Program-made: the position numbers and the translations under genes
Origin: JAPOXR01 sp965199765
Lineage (GTDB): Bacteria > Pseudomonadota > Alphaproteobacteria > Rhodobacterales > Rhodobacteraceae
Direction of reading: 5' to 3'
NCBI GenBank assembly: GCA_965199765.1
Contig: CBDATC010000002.1
Location: forward strand, 1,364,001-1,428,000
DNA: 64,000 nucleotides
The notes under the pieces: generated by a model
Databases searched by the model: none
Told to the model about the DNA's origin: nothing
The model's input: the letters and a program-made list of their open reading frames with translations, nothing else
In this document: piece after piece, positions 27,528-36,524 of the stretch
How positions within the stretch are numbered: the stretch's first letter is position 1
Layout of the letters: every line of letters begins with the position of its first letter

Positions 27528-28047
27528 CACAGCCGCTCCCGTTCTTGCGCCGTGTCCGCGCGGCCCGGCGGGCATCTTCAACATAAATCGGATCCGACCG
27601 TACAGCAACAACACCGCATCCTTTATCCGTAAATCGGCTTTGCTTAACAATAAGATTTGGGCCTTAAAAGATTACCGGAGGAACATGGCCTGTGGCTCTG
27701 GATTGAACAAACCGCCGGACGTTTCGGTTCGGTCAGAAACATGCAAAATTATGGTGGCTTCGTGAAAACCCGTAATGGCAACCCATTGCGGTTCGGAGTT
27801 CACTTCGAGCTCGGGTTCAAATCCGGTTTTTCAGTTTCCAAGCTGTCCGCGTTATTTGGTTGCTGTGCTTGGGGACCGCTCAAACGCAACGGGAATGACA
27901 ATCGACCGCTGAGCAGGTTTGCATGATTTGCTCAAGGAATAGCGGAAGAGAAGCGGTGTAATTGAGAATCATAACCATCCAAGCACTCGAAATCGCAATC
28001 CGCAAACCTTAAGTAAAGGTATAACGACCGCTAGATTAGGAATTGTG
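27528..28047. other. Divergent intergenic region between the ATPase-ankyrin gene and nfuA
   Basis: About 520 bp. The first 120 bp could encode an N-terminal extension of the ATPase from an ATG at 27650, but it lacks similarity to the paralogue. The rest contains no recognised gene. Promoters for both flanking genes should lie here. Confidence 0.45.
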
Positions 28048-28605
28048 ATGTTCATTCAAACCGAATCTACCCCAAACCCTGCTACGCTTAAGTTCCTGCC
28101 CGGTAAAACGGTTCTGGATGAAGGAACCGCGGACTTCCCGGACGCAGGTGCCGCTGAGAACTCGCTGCTGGCAACACGCCTTTTCAAAATCTCAGGTGTC
28201 GAGCGTGTATTCTATGGCAAGGACTTCATTTCGGTAACCAAGGTGCCGGACGTGAATTGGGCACATATAAAGCCTGCCATTCTCGGGGCCATCATGGAAC
28301 AGTTTCAATCGGGCTATCCAATCATCAACAGAGCGCCGGATGCTGGTGTTGAGGACGAATCCGGCGATGACGACCCCATTGTTCTGCAGATCAAACAACT
28401 ATTGGATACGCGGGTCAGACCTGCAGTGGCGCAGGATGGCGGCGACATCGTTTTCCATGGATTTGACCGCGGAGTCGTGTACTTGCATATGCAGGGAGCC
28501 TGCGCTGGCTGCCCGTCTTCAACCATCACCTTGAAAATGGGCATCGAAAACCTGCTCCGCCATTACATTCCTGAAGTCGTTGAGGTTCGTCCTGTTGTCG
28601 CATGA
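28048..28605 (+). CDS. nfuA: NfuA/NifU-family Fe-S cluster scaffold
   Basis: A 185-residue protein with an N-terminal Nfu_N domain ('MFIQTESTPNPATLKFLPG') and a C-terminal NifU-like domain with the cluster-binding Cys152-x2-Cys155 in 'GACAGCPSS'. It carries [4Fe-4S] clusters to apo-proteins. GTG at 28045 directly precedes the ATG at 28048. The downstream tsaB frame begins inside its last codons, so the two are probably co-transcribed. Confidence 0.95.
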   Translation: MFIQTESTPNPATLKFLPGKTVLDEGTADFPDAGAAENSLLATRLFKISGVERVFYGKDFISVTKVPDVNWAHIKPAILGAIMEQFQSGYPIINRAPDAGVEDESGDDDPIVLQIKQLLDTRVRPAVAQDGGDIVFHGFDRGVVYLHMQGACAGCPSSTITLKMGIENLLRHYIPEVVEVRPVVA

Positions 28606-29239
28606 GGGCATTGCACTTGGTTTTGACACCTCCAAGCAAGCCTGTTCGGCAACGCTACTCAACGAGAGCAGCATCCTAGCGCACAAATATGAAGTTGCCC
28701 AAAGAGGCCAAGCCGAGAGATTGTATCCGCTGCTGCAGGAATTGCTGAACGATGCAGGAGCTGAATGGGGCGATCTTTCGATCATTGGGATTGTAACAGG
28801 TCCCGGAAACTTCACTGGAATCCGGTTGGCCGTGTCCGCAGCCCGCGGTTTGTCCTTAGCCCTTTCGATTCCAGCGATTGGAATCGATTCGTTTGAAGCG
28901 GCATCATTCGGAATCAACGAGCCATGCTGTGCAATCATTGATGGGGTGCGCAATAGAATGTTTGCAAAGCAGATGCCGGATGGAACACCCAAAAACGACA
29001 AAATTACGGAATTGCCCGCACCGCCGCGCGGGACTGTGATTGTCGGCGGCGCGGCCGCCAAAGAGGCTGCCGCGCATTGGGGATACCGCTGGACTCCACC
29101 GCTGGTTGAAGCAAGCGAAGCAGCCGCTAGCCTAGCATCTCGAAAGAAAGATTTCGATTGCGGCAGACCAAAACCATTCTATCTTCGCCCACCCAATGCA
29201 CGGCCTAACGCTAAGGTGGTTTCTCCGACAGGAATCTGA
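28595..29239 (+). CDS. tsaB: tRNA threonylcarbamoyladenosine biosynthesis protein TsaB
   Basis: About 214 residues. The family N-terminus 'IALGFDTSKQACSATLL' and the motif 'VTGPGNFTGIRLAVSAARGL' identify TsaB, partner of TsaD in making t6A37 of ANN-decoding tRNAs. No ATG is available at the start: in-frame TTG codons at 28580 and 28595 both overlap the nfuA stop; 28595 gives the more usual length. The C-terminal third diverges from the family, as is common. The nfuA-tsaB order is frequent in alphaproteobacteria. Confidence 0.87.
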   Translation: MSHEGIALGFDTSKQACSATLLNESSILAHKYEVAQRGQAERLYPLLQELLNDAGAEWGDLSIIGIVTGPGNFTGIRLAVSAARGLSLALSIPAIGIDSFEAASFGINEPCCAIIDGVRNRMFAKQMPDGTPKNDKITELPAPPRGTVIVGGAAAKEAAAHWGYRWTPPLVEASEAAASLASRKKDFDCGRPKPFYLRPPNARPNAKVVSPTGI

Positions 29240-29480
29240 CCTGTGGGCGATCTTCAGCCTCACGCACCTCCAAAAACGATAATCGAGTGATCTTGGCGAT
29301 AGCGCAAAGACCATGCAGATGAAACGCACCAGGCTCGTTTTGCGAAGCTGCCCTGGGATGAATTGTTGACGCGATCAACCAAAACAGCTTGCAGTCTTCG
29401 TCATTTTTTTTAAATAAGACCACAAACGCAGGGCTTGCATGTTCACCTTGCAGGCCGATCTAACTTGCCTGGAGAAAAAC

Positions 29481-30470
29481 ATGGAATCGATTAGAACTCT
29501 AATCGCCGCTGCGGCGGCGTGCGGCTTTGCTGCATCTGCCGCTTCAGCGGATCCCGCAATCATTTACGATATGGGCGGTAAATTCGATAAATCATTCAAC
29601 GAAAGCGCCTTCAATGGAGCCGAAGCCTGGAAGGCTGCTTCCGGCGGAGATTACCGCGAAATCGAACTCCAATCGGCCGCGCAGCGCGAACAAGCCATCC
29701 GGCGGCTCGCGGAAGCCGGCAACAACCCAGTCGTCATGACTGGATTTGCGTTCGGCAGCGCGCTTACCGCGGTCGCACCCGAATTCCCCGATACAAAATT
29801 CGCCATCATCGATATGGTGGTCGATCATCCGAATGTGCGGTCAGTGATTTTCAAAGAGCACGAAGGTTCTTATTTGGTCGGATATATCGCAGGCCTAACA
29901 ACTAAATCCAATGTTGTCGGTTTCGTTGGCGGCATGGATATTCCTCTCATCCGCAGGTTCGCTTGCGGTTATGTGCAAGGCGTGAAAGCCGCCAATCCCG
30001 ATGCAACGGTTATCCAGAATATGACTGGCAACGAACCGTCTGCATGGAATGATCCGGTGAAGGGCGGCGAGCTTACCAAGGCTCAAATCGCCGCAGGTGC
30101 GGACATTGTGTATCATGCGGCTGGCGGCACCGGCGTCGGCGTTCTTCAAGCCGCAGCCGATGCGGGAATTCTCGGAATCGGCGTCGATGCCAACCAAAAC
30201 CATCTTCACCCCGGATCAGTCCTGACCTCAATGCTGAAGCGCGTCGACTTGGCCGTGCAGGAAGCGTTTACCGGTGGGCCGGATCTCGAAACCGGAATTG
30301 TCGCGATTGGACTGGCCGAAGATGGCGTGGGCTATGCGCTGGATGAGCATAATGAAAGTTTGATTTCGGACGATGTGAAAGCCTCCGCTTCCGCGGCGCG
30401 CGACGAAATCATCGCTGGAAACGTTATGGTCCACAACTATACAACGGATGACAGCTGTCCCGTGAGCTGA
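29481..30470 (+). CDS. BMP-family ABC transporter substrate-binding protein
   Basis: A 329-residue periplasmic binding protein of the BMP/PnrA family, which binds purine nucleosides. The N-terminus 'MESIRTLIAAAAACGFAAS' followed by an Ala-x-Ala-like cut site before 'DPAIIYD' is a signal peptide. Family features: 'DMGGKFDKSFNESAF', 'FVGGMDIPLIRRFACGY', 'GGTGVGVLQAA'. The ATG at 29481 is preferred because GGAG precedes it and the signal peptide begins there; an upstream start at 29439 would bury it. It is the first gene of a four-gene transporter operon. Confidence 0.92.
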   Translation: MESIRTLIAAAAACGFAASAASADPAIIYDMGGKFDKSFNESAFNGAEAWKAASGGDYREIELQSAAQREQAIRRLAEAGNNPVVMTGFAFGSALTAVAPEFPDTKFAIIDMVVDHPNVRSVIFKEHEGSYLVGYIAGLTTKSNVVGFVGGMDIPLIRRFACGYVQGVKAANPDATVIQNMTGNEPSAWNDPVKGGELTKAQIAAGADIVYHAAGGTGVGVLQAAADAGILGIGVDANQNHLHPGSVLTSMLKRVDLAVQEAFTGGPDLETGIVAIGLAEDGVGYALDEHNESLISDDVKASASAARDEIIAGNVMVHNYTTDDSCPVS

Positions 30471-30481
30471 GAGAGCTCCAT

Positions 30482-32047
30482 ATGGTTCCTGTTAACACAG
30501 TGGCGCGGCAGGATCCTGCCGCGCCAGCAATCGAGCTGAAAGGAATTTCAAAGTCCTTTGGCCCGGTCCGGGCGAATCAGGACATTTCTCTTTCGGTTGC
30601 CTCCGGCACAATCCACGGAATCGTCGGAGAAAACGGCGCCGGAAAGTCAACCCTCATGTCCATTCTGTTTGGCTTCTACAAAGCCGATGCCGGCGAAATC
30701 CACGTCAATGGACAACCCACACCGATCCCGGACAGTCAATCCGCGATTCGGGCAGGAATCGGAATGGTACATCAGCACTTCATGCTGGTGCAGAATTTCA
30801 CCGTGCTCGAGAATGTCATTCTGGGAGCCGAAGAAGGTTTTCTGCTTGGCCCCTCTTTGGCCAAAGCAAGAGCGCTACTCACCAAACTCGCCAGCGAATA
30901 CGAACTCAATGTCGATCCGGACGCGGTCATCGAAAATCTCTCGGTCGGACATCAGCAACGCGTGGAAATCCTCAAAGCGCTGTTCCGGCAAGCCGATGTC
31001 CTGATTTTGGATGAGCCCACTGGCGTGCTCACACCATCTGAGGCAAACCATCTCTTTCGGATACTGCGCAGTCTTCGCGATGAAGGCAAAACCATTATCC
31101 TGATAACCCACAAACTGCAGGAAATCATGGCCATCACCGACACTGTCAGTGTGATGCGGCAAGGTCGGATGACCGCAACCCTGCGGATCAAAGACACCAA
31201 CCCCGAACAGCTGGCACAGTTGATGGTGGGTCGAAAGGTCCTCCTGCGTGTTGAAAAGAAACCCGCGGTTCCCGGCGATCTTGTGCTGGAAGCACAAAAT
31301 CTCTCTGTCTCTGACGATCGCGGTGTCGCGCGCCTCAAAGATGTCAGTCTTTCCGTCCGGCGCGGAGAGATTCTCGGCATTGCCGGGGTCGCCGGAAACG
31401 GCCAAACCGAATTGCTGGAAGTGCTCGGCGGGATTTGTCCTTCATCCGGGACGATTCGGATCAACGGCCAGCAGATTCGCTGTACTGGTCCAGGCTCGGA
31501 TGCAGGCGCGCGGCGCGGCTGCGGAATCGCCCATGTTCCAGAAGACCGCCAGCATCTTGGGCTGGTGATGGAATTCACCGCTTGGGAAAACATGGTGTTC
31601 GGCTATCACCATGACGATGGGTATAGTCGAAATCAACTATTCATGGACAACCGCGCCATTCGAAATGTCGCAGCGGATTTGATGCATCGGTTCGATGTGC
31701 GGCCCGACAACCCTGAATTGCATGCTAAGTCTTTTTCCGGCGGCAATCAGCAAAAAATTGTTTTGGCGAGAGAATTCGAGCGCGGACCTTCCCTGCTCGT
31801 GGTTGGTCAGCCAACCCGCGGCGTTGACATCGGTGCGATTGAATTCATTCACCAGCGCATCATTGATATGCGCGACGAAGGCGCTGCAGTATTGCTGATC
31901 AGTGTCGAACTGGATGAAATCCTATCGCTGTCCGACCGGGTCGCAGTCATGTTTGATGGCCACATAATCGGCGAGCGCGTGACCTCCGAGACGAATGAAG
32001 CCGAGCTCGGATTGCTGATGGCAGGCGTCAAGGAGGAAACTACGTGA
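30482..32047 (+). CDS. ABC transporter ATP-binding protein, two ATPase domains (nucleoside type)
   Basis: A 521-residue protein with two ABC domains in tandem. The first has Walker A 'GENGAGKSTLMSIL', signature 'LSVGHQQRVEILKAL' and Walker B 'VLILDEPT'. The second has a degenerate Walker A ('GVAGNGQTELLEVL'), signature 'SGGNQQKIVLARE' and 'LLVVGQPTRGVD', as in RbsA/NupA-type proteins. It energises nucleoside uptake with the two permeases that follow. The start lies 11 bp after the binding protein stop; its end overlaps the first permease by 4 bp. Confidence 0.93.
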   Translation: MVPVNTVARQDPAAPAIELKGISKSFGPVRANQDISLSVASGTIHGIVGENGAGKSTLMSILFGFYKADAGEIHVNGQPTPIPDSQSAIRAGIGMVHQHFMLVQNFTVLENVILGAEEGFLLGPSLAKARALLTKLASEYELNVDPDAVIENLSVGHQQRVEILKALFRQADVLILDEPTGVLTPSEANHLFRILRSLRDEGKTIILITHKLQEIMAITDTVSVMRQGRMTATLRIKDTNPEQLAQLMVGRKVLLRVEKKPAVPGDLVLEAQNLSVSDDRGVARLKDVSLSVRRGEILGIAGVAGNGQTELLEVLGGICPSSGTIRINGQQIRCTGPGSDAGARRGCGIAHVPEDRQHLGLVMEFTAWENMVFGYHHDDGYSRNQLFMDNRAIRNVAADLMHRFDVRPDNPELHAKSFSGGNQQKIVLAREFERGPSLLVVGQPTRGVDIGAIEFIHQRIIDMRDEGAAVLLISVELDEILSLSDRVAVMFDGHIIGERVTSETNEAELGLLMAGVKEETT

Positions 32048-33144
32048 GCTCTACGATGCCGAAATGGGCGGACACGCTGCTCATACCGTTCATCAACCTG
32101 ATACTGGCTTTTCTTGTGTCCGGGCTGGTGGTGCTCCTCATCGGTGAAAACCCGCTTCGTGCGTTGGTTGTCATTGTTAAGGGGTCGGTCGGGTCGGCAT
32201 ATTCCTGGGGCTACACGCTCTACTACACAACCAACTTCGTTTTCACCGGGCTTGCAGTCGCGGTTGCGTTCCATGCCAAGCTCTTCAATATCGGCGGCGA
32301 AGGACAAGCGACTCTCGGAGGACTTGGGGTTGCGCTGGTCTGCCTGTCACTGAACTGGCCCCACTGGCTGTTGGCCTTCCCCGCAACGATCATCGGAGCG
32401 GCTTTGTTCGGGGCGGCGTGGGCTGCGATTCCAGCCTATCTGCAGGCACGGCGCGGCAGCCATATCGTCATCACGACAATCATGTTCAACTTCATAGCCT
32501 ACGCACTGTTGGTATATCTGCTTGTGCATGTGATGAAAGCCCCGGGACAGATGGCGCCGGAAACAGCTGAATTCCCGCCGGGAGCGCACCTTCCGACCGG
32601 ACATGAAATGCTGGCGTGGATTGGCATCCCGTTTCCAAAATCTCCGCCTTTGAATGTCAGTTTTCTGCTGGCGCTAGCCGCGTGCCTCTTCGTCTGGGCG
32701 CTGATCTGGCGAACTCGGCTCGGCTACACCATCCGGGCGTTTGGACACAGCGAGTCTGCGGCAGTGTATGCAGGCATTTCACCATTCCGTATCATCATGA
32801 TCACAATGCTGCTTTCCGGCGCGTTGGCAGGCCTCATGGCAATCAACACCGTCGCCGGTGAAGCGGAGCGTCTGTTGATCGACTCCGTTCAAGGCGCGGG
32901 TTTTGTCGGCATTGCTGTAGCTTTGATGGGCCGCTCGCATCCCTTGGGCGTCCTTCTCGCGGCCATGTTGTTCGGTGTTCTTTATCAAGGCGGCATTGAA
33001 CTTGAGTTTGAAATGCCGTCGGTCAGCCGTGAAATGATTGTTGTCATTCAGGCGCTGGTGATTTTGTTCACCGGTGCATTGGACAATATGGTGAGAATTC
33101 CTGTCGAAAGGATCTTTGTCAGGATGCGGCGCGGAGCAAACTGA
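32044..33144 (+). CDS. ABC transporter permease (nucleoside type), first subunit
   Basis: A 366-residue inner-membrane permease of the BPD_transp_2 type with many hydrophobic segments. It shows 'LFNIGGEGQATLGGLG' and 'VAGEAERL', with the conserved 'AFGHSESAAVYAGI' loop. It starts with a GTG that overlaps the ATPase stop (GTGA), so it is translationally coupled. It pairs with the next permease. Confidence 0.92.
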   Translation: MSSTMPKWADTLLIPFINLILAFLVSGLVVLLIGENPLRALVVIVKGSVGSAYSWGYTLYYTTNFVFTGLAVAVAFHAKLFNIGGEGQATLGGLGVALVCLSLNWPHWLLAFPATIIGAALFGAAWAAIPAYLQARRGSHIVITTIMFNFIAYALLVYLLVHVMKAPGQMAPETAEFPPGAHLPTGHEMLAWIGIPFPKSPPLNVSFLLALAACLFVWALIWRTRLGYTIRAFGHSESAAVYAGISPFRIIMITMLLSGALAGLMAINTVAGEAERLLIDSVQGAGFVGIAVALMGRSHPLGVLLAAMLFGVLYQGGIELEFEMPSVSREMIVVIQALVILFTGALDNMVRIPVERIFVRMRRGAN

Positions 33145-34112
33145 TGGATTTCACGACTGTCATTCAAATTCTTGATTCGATGATGCGGTTGTCGGCGCCG
33201 CTGATTTTTGCCTGCCTCGCGGGTTTGTTTTCCGAACGCGCTGGAATCTTCGACATCGGCCTTGAAGGAAAAATGCTGGTCGCCGCATTCTTTTCCGCAG
33301 CTTTCGCAGCGTTCACCGGGTCGGTCCTGATCGGATTAGTTGCCGGCCTCACCGCTTCGATGCTGCTTGCATTGGTGCATGGAGTCGCTTCGATCACTTT
33401 TCATGGCAATCAGTTGATTTCCGGAGTCGCGATCAATTTCTTTGCGTCAGGCATGACTGCCTTGATCGGGCAGAACTGGTTCAAACTCGGTGGCCGCACG
33501 CCTTCGCTCAGCGGCGACGGGCGGTTTCTGCCGATCAACTTTCCGTTAGCGGAATCGATTGCGTCAATTCCGTTCATCGGACCGATTTACAGCGAACTCG
33601 CATCCGGTCACACGCTCTTGGTATATTTGTCCATCCTAGCGGTATTTTTGACGTGGTGGATTCTTTTCCGCACGCGTTTCGGTCTGCGTCTGCGCGCTGT
33701 CGGAGAGAATCCCGAAGCTGTCGACACAGGCGGGCTGTCGGTTGCTAAGCTGCGATACCAAGCCACCTTAATCTGCGGCCTTCTTTGCGGACTTGGCGGC
33801 GTTTACCTTTCAACCGGAATGGCGGCAGGATTCATCCGCGATATGACCGCTGGAAAAGGATTCATCGCTCTGGCGGCTTTGATTTTCGCCAAATGGCGGC
33901 CGGGCTATGCCTTGTTCGCTTGTTTGCTGTTCGGTCTTCTGGAAGCCATCGCCATTCGATTCCAGAATATCACCATCGAAGGCGTCGGCACTGTGCCGCT
34001 GCAGCTGATGCAGGCTCTGCCCTATATCCTCACGGTGGTTATTCTCGCCGGATTCGTCGGCAAAGCCATACCGCCCCGCGCCGGCGGCGAGCCTTATGTG
34101 AAGGAAAGGTGA
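33144..34112 (+). CDS. ABC transporter permease (nucleoside type), second subunit
   Basis: A 322-residue permease of the same family: 'SERAGIFDIGLEGKMLVAA', 'LRAVGENPEAVDTGGLSV', 'GFIALAALIFAKWRP'. The ATG shares a base with the preceding stop. Together with the three upstream genes it forms a complete BMP-type uptake system. Confidence 0.92.
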   Translation: MDFTTVIQILDSMMRLSAPLIFACLAGLFSERAGIFDIGLEGKMLVAAFFSAAFAAFTGSVLIGLVAGLTASMLLALVHGVASITFHGNQLISGVAINFFASGMTALIGQNWFKLGGRTPSLSGDGRFLPINFPLAESIASIPFIGPIYSELASGHTLLVYLSILAVFLTWWILFRTRFGLRLRAVGENPEAVDTGGLSVAKLRYQATLICGLLCGLGGVYLSTGMAAGFIRDMTAGKGFIALAALIFAKWRPGYALFACLLFGLLEAIAIRFQNITIEGVGTVPLQLMQALPYILTVVILAGFVGKAIPPRAGGEPYVKER

Positions 34113-34261
34113 TTGTTGTGCTGTGCGGCGAGGCGAATTGAAATTGCTTCCTGTCCGCAATAGTGTGCGCTGACTTGCGTTGATACGCGCATACCTTTTG
34201 ACTGCGCGACGCTCTTTCGCAATTCACCTCCGAATCATGAACAAACCGAAAGATCCGCGAA

Positions 34262-35704
34262 TTGAATGAAATCGTCACCCGCCTCAACCTGATCGATGGG
34301 AAATGGGTTCCCGCCGCAAGCGGACGCACTCTTGCCGTCTCCTGCCCTTCCGATGGCCAGGTCTTTGCCCGAATCCCTGACTCGGCGGAAACCGACATCA
34401 ATGACGCAGTTGCAGCAGCCCGACATGCCTTTGACCGCCAAGGTTGGCAGAAAATCACCGCGACCGAGCGCGGCAGATTGCTGATGAAGCTCGCGGAACT
34501 GACCGATGCAGAGTCAGATGACCTTGCCGCACTCGAGGCTTTTGATACCGGCAAGCCATTGAAACAAGCCCGGGCCGACTTAGCTGCCACGGTTAGATAC
34601 TTCGAGTATTACGGCGGGGCCGCTGACAAACTCCACGGGGACGTCATTCCCTTCATCGATGGATTCCACGTCCAAGCCGTGCGGGAACCTTTGGGCGTTA
34701 CCGCGCATATCATTCCTTGGAACTATCCCGCGCAAATGTTCGGGAGGACGCTGGCGCCGTCGCTGGCCGCTGGCAACACTGTCGTCCTCAAGCCCGCTGA
34801 AGATGCCTGCCAAACACCAATCGCCTTGGCCCGGCTGGCGCTGGAGGCCGGGTTTCCAGCAGGCGCCATCAATGTCGTTTCAGGCACCGGCGAGGCCGCG
34901 GGAAGCCGCCTCGCCTCTCATCGAGATGTTGATTTTCTTTCATTCACCGGATCACCGGAAGTCGGGGCGAGCGTCCAAGCCGCCGCAGCCAAAAACCATG
35001 TCGCCTGCACACTCGAACTCGGCGGCAAATCACCGCAGATCGTATTTGCGGATGCCGATATTGAAGCCGCCTTACCCGCGATCGTGAATGCTATTGTTCA
35101 AAACAGCGGTCAGACCTGTTCAGCTGGATCGCGAGCGCTGATTGAATACTCGGTCTTTGACAGAGTTATGGCGGATCTGACCGAGGCTTTTGGAAATCTA
35201 ATTGCCGCGCCGCACTTTGAAGACCGCGATCTCGGTCCGTTAATCTCGGCAAAGCAAAAACAACGTGTTGAACAGTATCTGGAAAATTCCGGGATCAATC
35301 CGGTCGCTCAAGGCCGCATTGCTGACAGCGCCCCCGAAAGCGGCCACTATATTCCGCCCACTCTATTCGGGCCGGTATCGCCTGAAATTCCAATCGCCCG
35401 CGAGGAAGTGTTCGGGCCGGTTCTTGCCTGCATCCCCTTCAAAACCGAAGAGGAAGCGATTAAGCTGGCAAATTCCACCGATTACGGGCTGGTTGCCGGA
35501 ATCTGGACCAAAGATGGGGCAAGGCAAGCCCGAGTTCCAAGAGCGATCAGATGCGGTCAGGTTTTTGTCAATTGTTTTGGCGCCGGCGGCGGCATAGAAC
35601 TTCCGTTCGGCGGCGTGGGCAAATCCGGACACGGAAGAGAAAAGGGATTCGAAGCGCTCCGAAGCTTCACGCAGATCAAAACCATTGTGAATAAGTTTAA
35701 TTGA
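34262..35704 (+). CDS. Aldehyde dehydrogenase (NAD(P)-dependent)
   Basis: A 480-residue ALDH-superfamily enzyme. The catalytic Glu lies in 'LELGGKSPQIVF' and the catalytic Cys in 'QNSGQTCSAGSR'. 'IIPWNYPAQMFGRTLAPSLA' and 'EEVFGPVLACIPF' are typical. The substrate is unknown; betaine-aldehyde and other amino-aldehyde enzymes are similar. The in-frame start is a TTG at 34262; the nearby ATGs are out of frame. It follows the nucleoside transporter by 150 bp and precedes an SDR, with which it may form a catabolic unit. Confidence 0.9.
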   Translation: MNEIVTRLNLIDGKWVPAASGRTLAVSCPSDGQVFARIPDSAETDINDAVAAARHAFDRQGWQKITATERGRLLMKLAELTDAESDDLAALEAFDTGKPLKQARADLAATVRYFEYYGGAADKLHGDVIPFIDGFHVQAVREPLGVTAHIIPWNYPAQMFGRTLAPSLAAGNTVVLKPAEDACQTPIALARLALEAGFPAGAINVVSGTGEAAGSRLASHRDVDFLSFTGSPEVGASVQAAAAKNHVACTLELGGKSPQIVFADADIEAALPAIVNAIVQNSGQTCSAGSRALIEYSVFDRVMADLTEAFGNLIAAPHFEDRDLGPLISAKQKQRVEQYLENSGINPVAQGRIADSAPESGHYIPPTLFGPVSPEIPIAREEVFGPVLACIPFKTEEEAIKLANSTDYGLVAGIWTKDGARQARVPRAIRCGQVFVNCFGAGGGIELPFGGVGKSGHGREKGFEALRSFTQIKTIVNKFN

Positions 35705-35718
35705 CCGGAAGGAAAGGG

Positions 35719-36471
35719 ATGATGCGGCTAGACGGCAAAACCGCTCTGATTACTGGGGGCGCGGATGGGTTCGGCAAAGCCATCGCAGAAAGATTCTCCG
35801 CCGAAGGCGCAGCGGTCTCCATTGCCGATATCAATTCAGATGGAGCGGACGCCGTCGCCGATTCATTGGGCGAACGAGCGATTGCAGTGCACTGCGACGT
35901 GTCTTCAGGCGACCAGGTTCAAACCGCGGTTGACAAGACAATTGAAGCATTCGGCGTCCCTCACATCGTTGTGAACAATGCCGGTTGGAGCCACAGGAAC
36001 CAGCCACTGCTTGACGTTGATGAAGCGACGCTGAGGCGGGTCTATGAAATCAACGTGTTCTCAATCTTCCATATGGTTCATGCCGTGGTTCCGCATTGGC
36101 GGAACCAGAGCGGCGGAGTGATGATCAATGTATCGTCAACCGCCGGGTTGCGACCGCGCCCCGGCCTGACATGGTACAACTCGTCGAAAGGCGCTGTAAG
36201 CCTGATGACCAAATCATTGGCCGTTGAGCTTGCATCCGACCAAATCAGAGTTTGCGGAATCGCTCCGGTGCTGGGAACAACCGCATTGCTGGAAACGTTC
36301 ATAGGCAAGCCGGACACTCCAGAGAACCGAAAGAAGTTTCTCAACACAATACCGCTGGGCCGACTTTGCGACCCATCTGACGTGGCCAATGCAGCTCTCT
36401 ACCTGGCATCGGATGAGGCCAGTTTCCTGACCGGCCTCATTCTTGATGTGGACGGAGGGCGAAGCGTCTGA
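35719..36471 (+). CDS. Short-chain dehydrogenase/reductase
   Basis: A 250-residue SDR with the NAD(P) motif 'TGGADGFGKAIAERF', 'NNAG', and the catalytic Ser...Tyr-x3-Lys: Ser in 'INVSSTAGL' and Tyr in 'WYNSSKGAV'. It ends 'DEASFLTGLILDVDGGRSV', typical of the FabG-like classical subfamily. A purine-rich AAGGAAAGG site lies before adjacent ATGs at 35719 and 35722. It follows the aldehyde dehydrogenase by 14 bp. The substrate is not known. Confidence 0.9.
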   Translation: MMRLDGKTALITGGADGFGKAIAERFSAEGAAVSIADINSDGADAVADSLGERAIAVHCDVSSGDQVQTAVDKTIEAFGVPHIVVNNAGWSHRNQPLLDVDEATLRRVYEINVFSIFHMVHAVVPHWRNQSGGVMINVSSTAGLRPRPGLTWYNSSKGAVSLMTKSLAVELASDQIRVCGIAPVLGTTALLETFIGKPDTPENRKKFLNTIPLGRLCDPSDVANAALYLASDEASFLTGLILDVDGGRSV

Positions 36472-36524
36472 CAAACCGCGCATGGCGAATCCTCATGCCG
36501 AGATATTGAACCGGCACACTTGTG

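Noticed and set aside
27805..27830. tRNA T-arm-like sequence (GGTTCAAATCC)
   Set aside because: The flanking bases do not form a 5-bp T stem, and no acceptor, D or anticodon arm could be folded around it.
34039..34590. 183-codon minus-strand frame across the permease-aldehyde dehydrogenase junction
   Set aside because: Antisense to two clear genes, with no recognisable protein features.
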